Assembly (NCBI GenBank): GCA_025618425.1
Contig: CM046851.1
Coordinates: forward strand, 30,547,754 to 30,611,753
DNA: 64,000 nucleotides
Direction: 5' to 3'
Origin: Heliocidaris tuberculata
Lineage: Eukaryota; Echinodermata; Echinoidea; Camarodonta; Echinometridae
The translations under genes and the position numbers were made by a program. The notes beneath the pieces are model-generated. The model saw nothing but the letters and a program-made list of their open reading frames with translations. It did not search any database and was not told where the DNA came from. Of this stretch, positions 55,301 to 57,731 are shown in pieces; the first letter of the stretch is position 1, and each line of letters opens with the position of its first letter.

Positions 55301-57676
55301 CTTAAATTAACCTTAATCGAGCCTCACCTTTGATATGTTCTTTCTTTGTGTAGGAATGAAGTTCATCATCAGTCAAAATTCTATGATACTAGAAAGTAAA
55401 CATGATATTTAAAAAGAAAAGAAATACTCAGAGATTACATAAACACATAAACACATATTACGTTGAATAGCAACGGGTACGACAAAAGTTTTATGCTAAT
55501 GTGAGGTATGAATATACCATCCACGGTGATACCTGAAAAAATAAGAAGTGAAAAGCCATTGTGTAGTATCTCAGGTATGGGTATCACTGATTTCTTTAGT
55601 CTGGTGAGGGGGTGGAGATGTTTTTTATTCTTCCATTTTTTTTCAAGAAATAAATGCTTGTACTGTACTATTTTCCAGTACCAATGCTTCGTTCTACAGA
55701 AGATGATGAAAGGTGACAGAAGAGCATAGGCCTTGTTGACATTCTTGATCATCAGTCTAGGTCTCACGTCACATTCACACATATTAACAATAGTCTTGAG
55801 TTTATTTATCTTTAACAAAATTGTGACCTCTCACCCGAATTTGATAGCTTCATAGAAGGCCTGTACAACCTATTTTCGAACAGACAGAATGACGAAAATG
55901 TTCTTATTTTATTATGCCGTATCTCTTTATCATCTGCAAGGATATTTTTTCCCAAACCAAGCATTCTCTTTTCCCGTTCTAGGATATTTTGATCATTTTA
56001 TTTACATGCACTGCAGTTTGAACTGCATGCATGAACGATGCGAATTTAATGGGAGTCAAACAGAAAAGTCTTTTTTTTTAAAGTATGATGACGTCTTTCT
56101 GGTTTTGATATTTCCTTCGTATGTTTGCACTATATTATTGACCATGTAAAGACACAAATCTGGGAGCAGATTTACCAAATATGACAGACCGTTTTGTTTG
56201 CCCAGTAGAAACGAAAAAACTTTGGTGATAGTAATATCACAATAAAGGGCGGGGTTTCTTCATAATTCAAGCTATGAGCATGATGACCCTTATCTATACT
56301 GTTTGCACTTTTTCACGAATATGACTTTTGAGCCAACTTTGTTGAATTGGAATTGAGTGAATTGAACTTTCTTGGACCAGACTGAAAAGTGTGTCATTGT
56401 ATAACAATCATTATTAAACGTTTTAAACGAGGGAAATCATGAGTAATCGAGGTATGAACTATTGAATGGACAGTTTGTGGTGTACCATGATAACCAATAT
56501 GAGCATAACAGTAAGGCAATAAATTATTAAGCTACAGTCATGTTTCGAAGCAATGCATTTGGGCATGATAAGCACATGATTAATCTAATATTTCCTACAG
56601 ATACATCCTGGTTTCGATCGTATCTTAGTAACAGGTCTAGAAGGGTTCAAGTTAAGGGATCATTCTCAAGTGATCAATATCTGAAATTTGGGATACCACA
56701 AGGGTCCATTATTGGACCGCAGTTGTTAACTTACTACATTCGTTGTATAGGAAACATCATAACTCAGCATTCAATTCAATATCATGTATACGCGGATGAT
56801 ATTCAGATGTTTACTATATTTGATCCTACCAAGCCAGGGGATGCAGCATACTGTGCATATTTCCGTCTCTCCAAGTGTCTAGAAGACTTACAATCGTGGC
56901 TTATCATGAATAAGTTGAAGTTAAATTCTGCCAAAACATTCATTGCGGCGTCCCAAAGCCATTTGACTCGTCTCAATAACCTTTCCTTTTCCATTGGTGA
57001 TCAGAACATCCCAATTTCCTCCACGATTAGAAACCTTGGTGTTGTGTTTGATGGGGAGATGAAAATGTCTGACCATGTCACCCAATTATGTCGCTCCCTA
57101 AATTGGCAAGTATATAACTTAAATCGCATCAGAAAGTACTTGGATCAAGAGACGTGTCACAATGTTGTTAGAGCACTTGTGCTCTCCAGGCTTGACTATG
57201 GTGGGTGTTTGCTTGGGGGTATTAGTAAGCAGGACCTTGGCAGACTTCAACGTCTCCAAAACAAATGCACTCGACTTATCTGTCAAAAACCGAAATGGTC
57301 CCATGCTACTCCATTGTTGCACAAATTGCACTGGCTCACAGTTGCTGATAGAATACAATACCGAATACTCGTTCAAACTTTCAAATCTGTTGCAACTTCA
57401 CTTCCTGTATACATTTCCTCACTCTTTCAGCAACATAGAACGTCATAGATCTGCATCAGCTCCTTCTTTTGTCATTTCTAAATCCCATAAACAAGCTGGC
57501 TTTAAATCCTTTCAGTCCCAAACCCCACGTCTCTGGAACAATCTCCCATCATTCCCAAGAAACAGTGCTTCACTAGACATCTTCAAAAAACACCTGAAAA
57601 CTTACTTGTACAACTCTGTTAAATAGACTAATTGACAAGCGCCGTGTATCCTATGGAAAAGGCGCTATATAAATCC

Positions 57677-57731
<55 letters not shown>

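Noticed and set aside
55435..55818. Minus-strand frame of 127 codons upstream of exon 2
   Set aside because: No family similarity and no donor giving the right phase. The signal-peptide exon at 59357 joins directly to exon 2.
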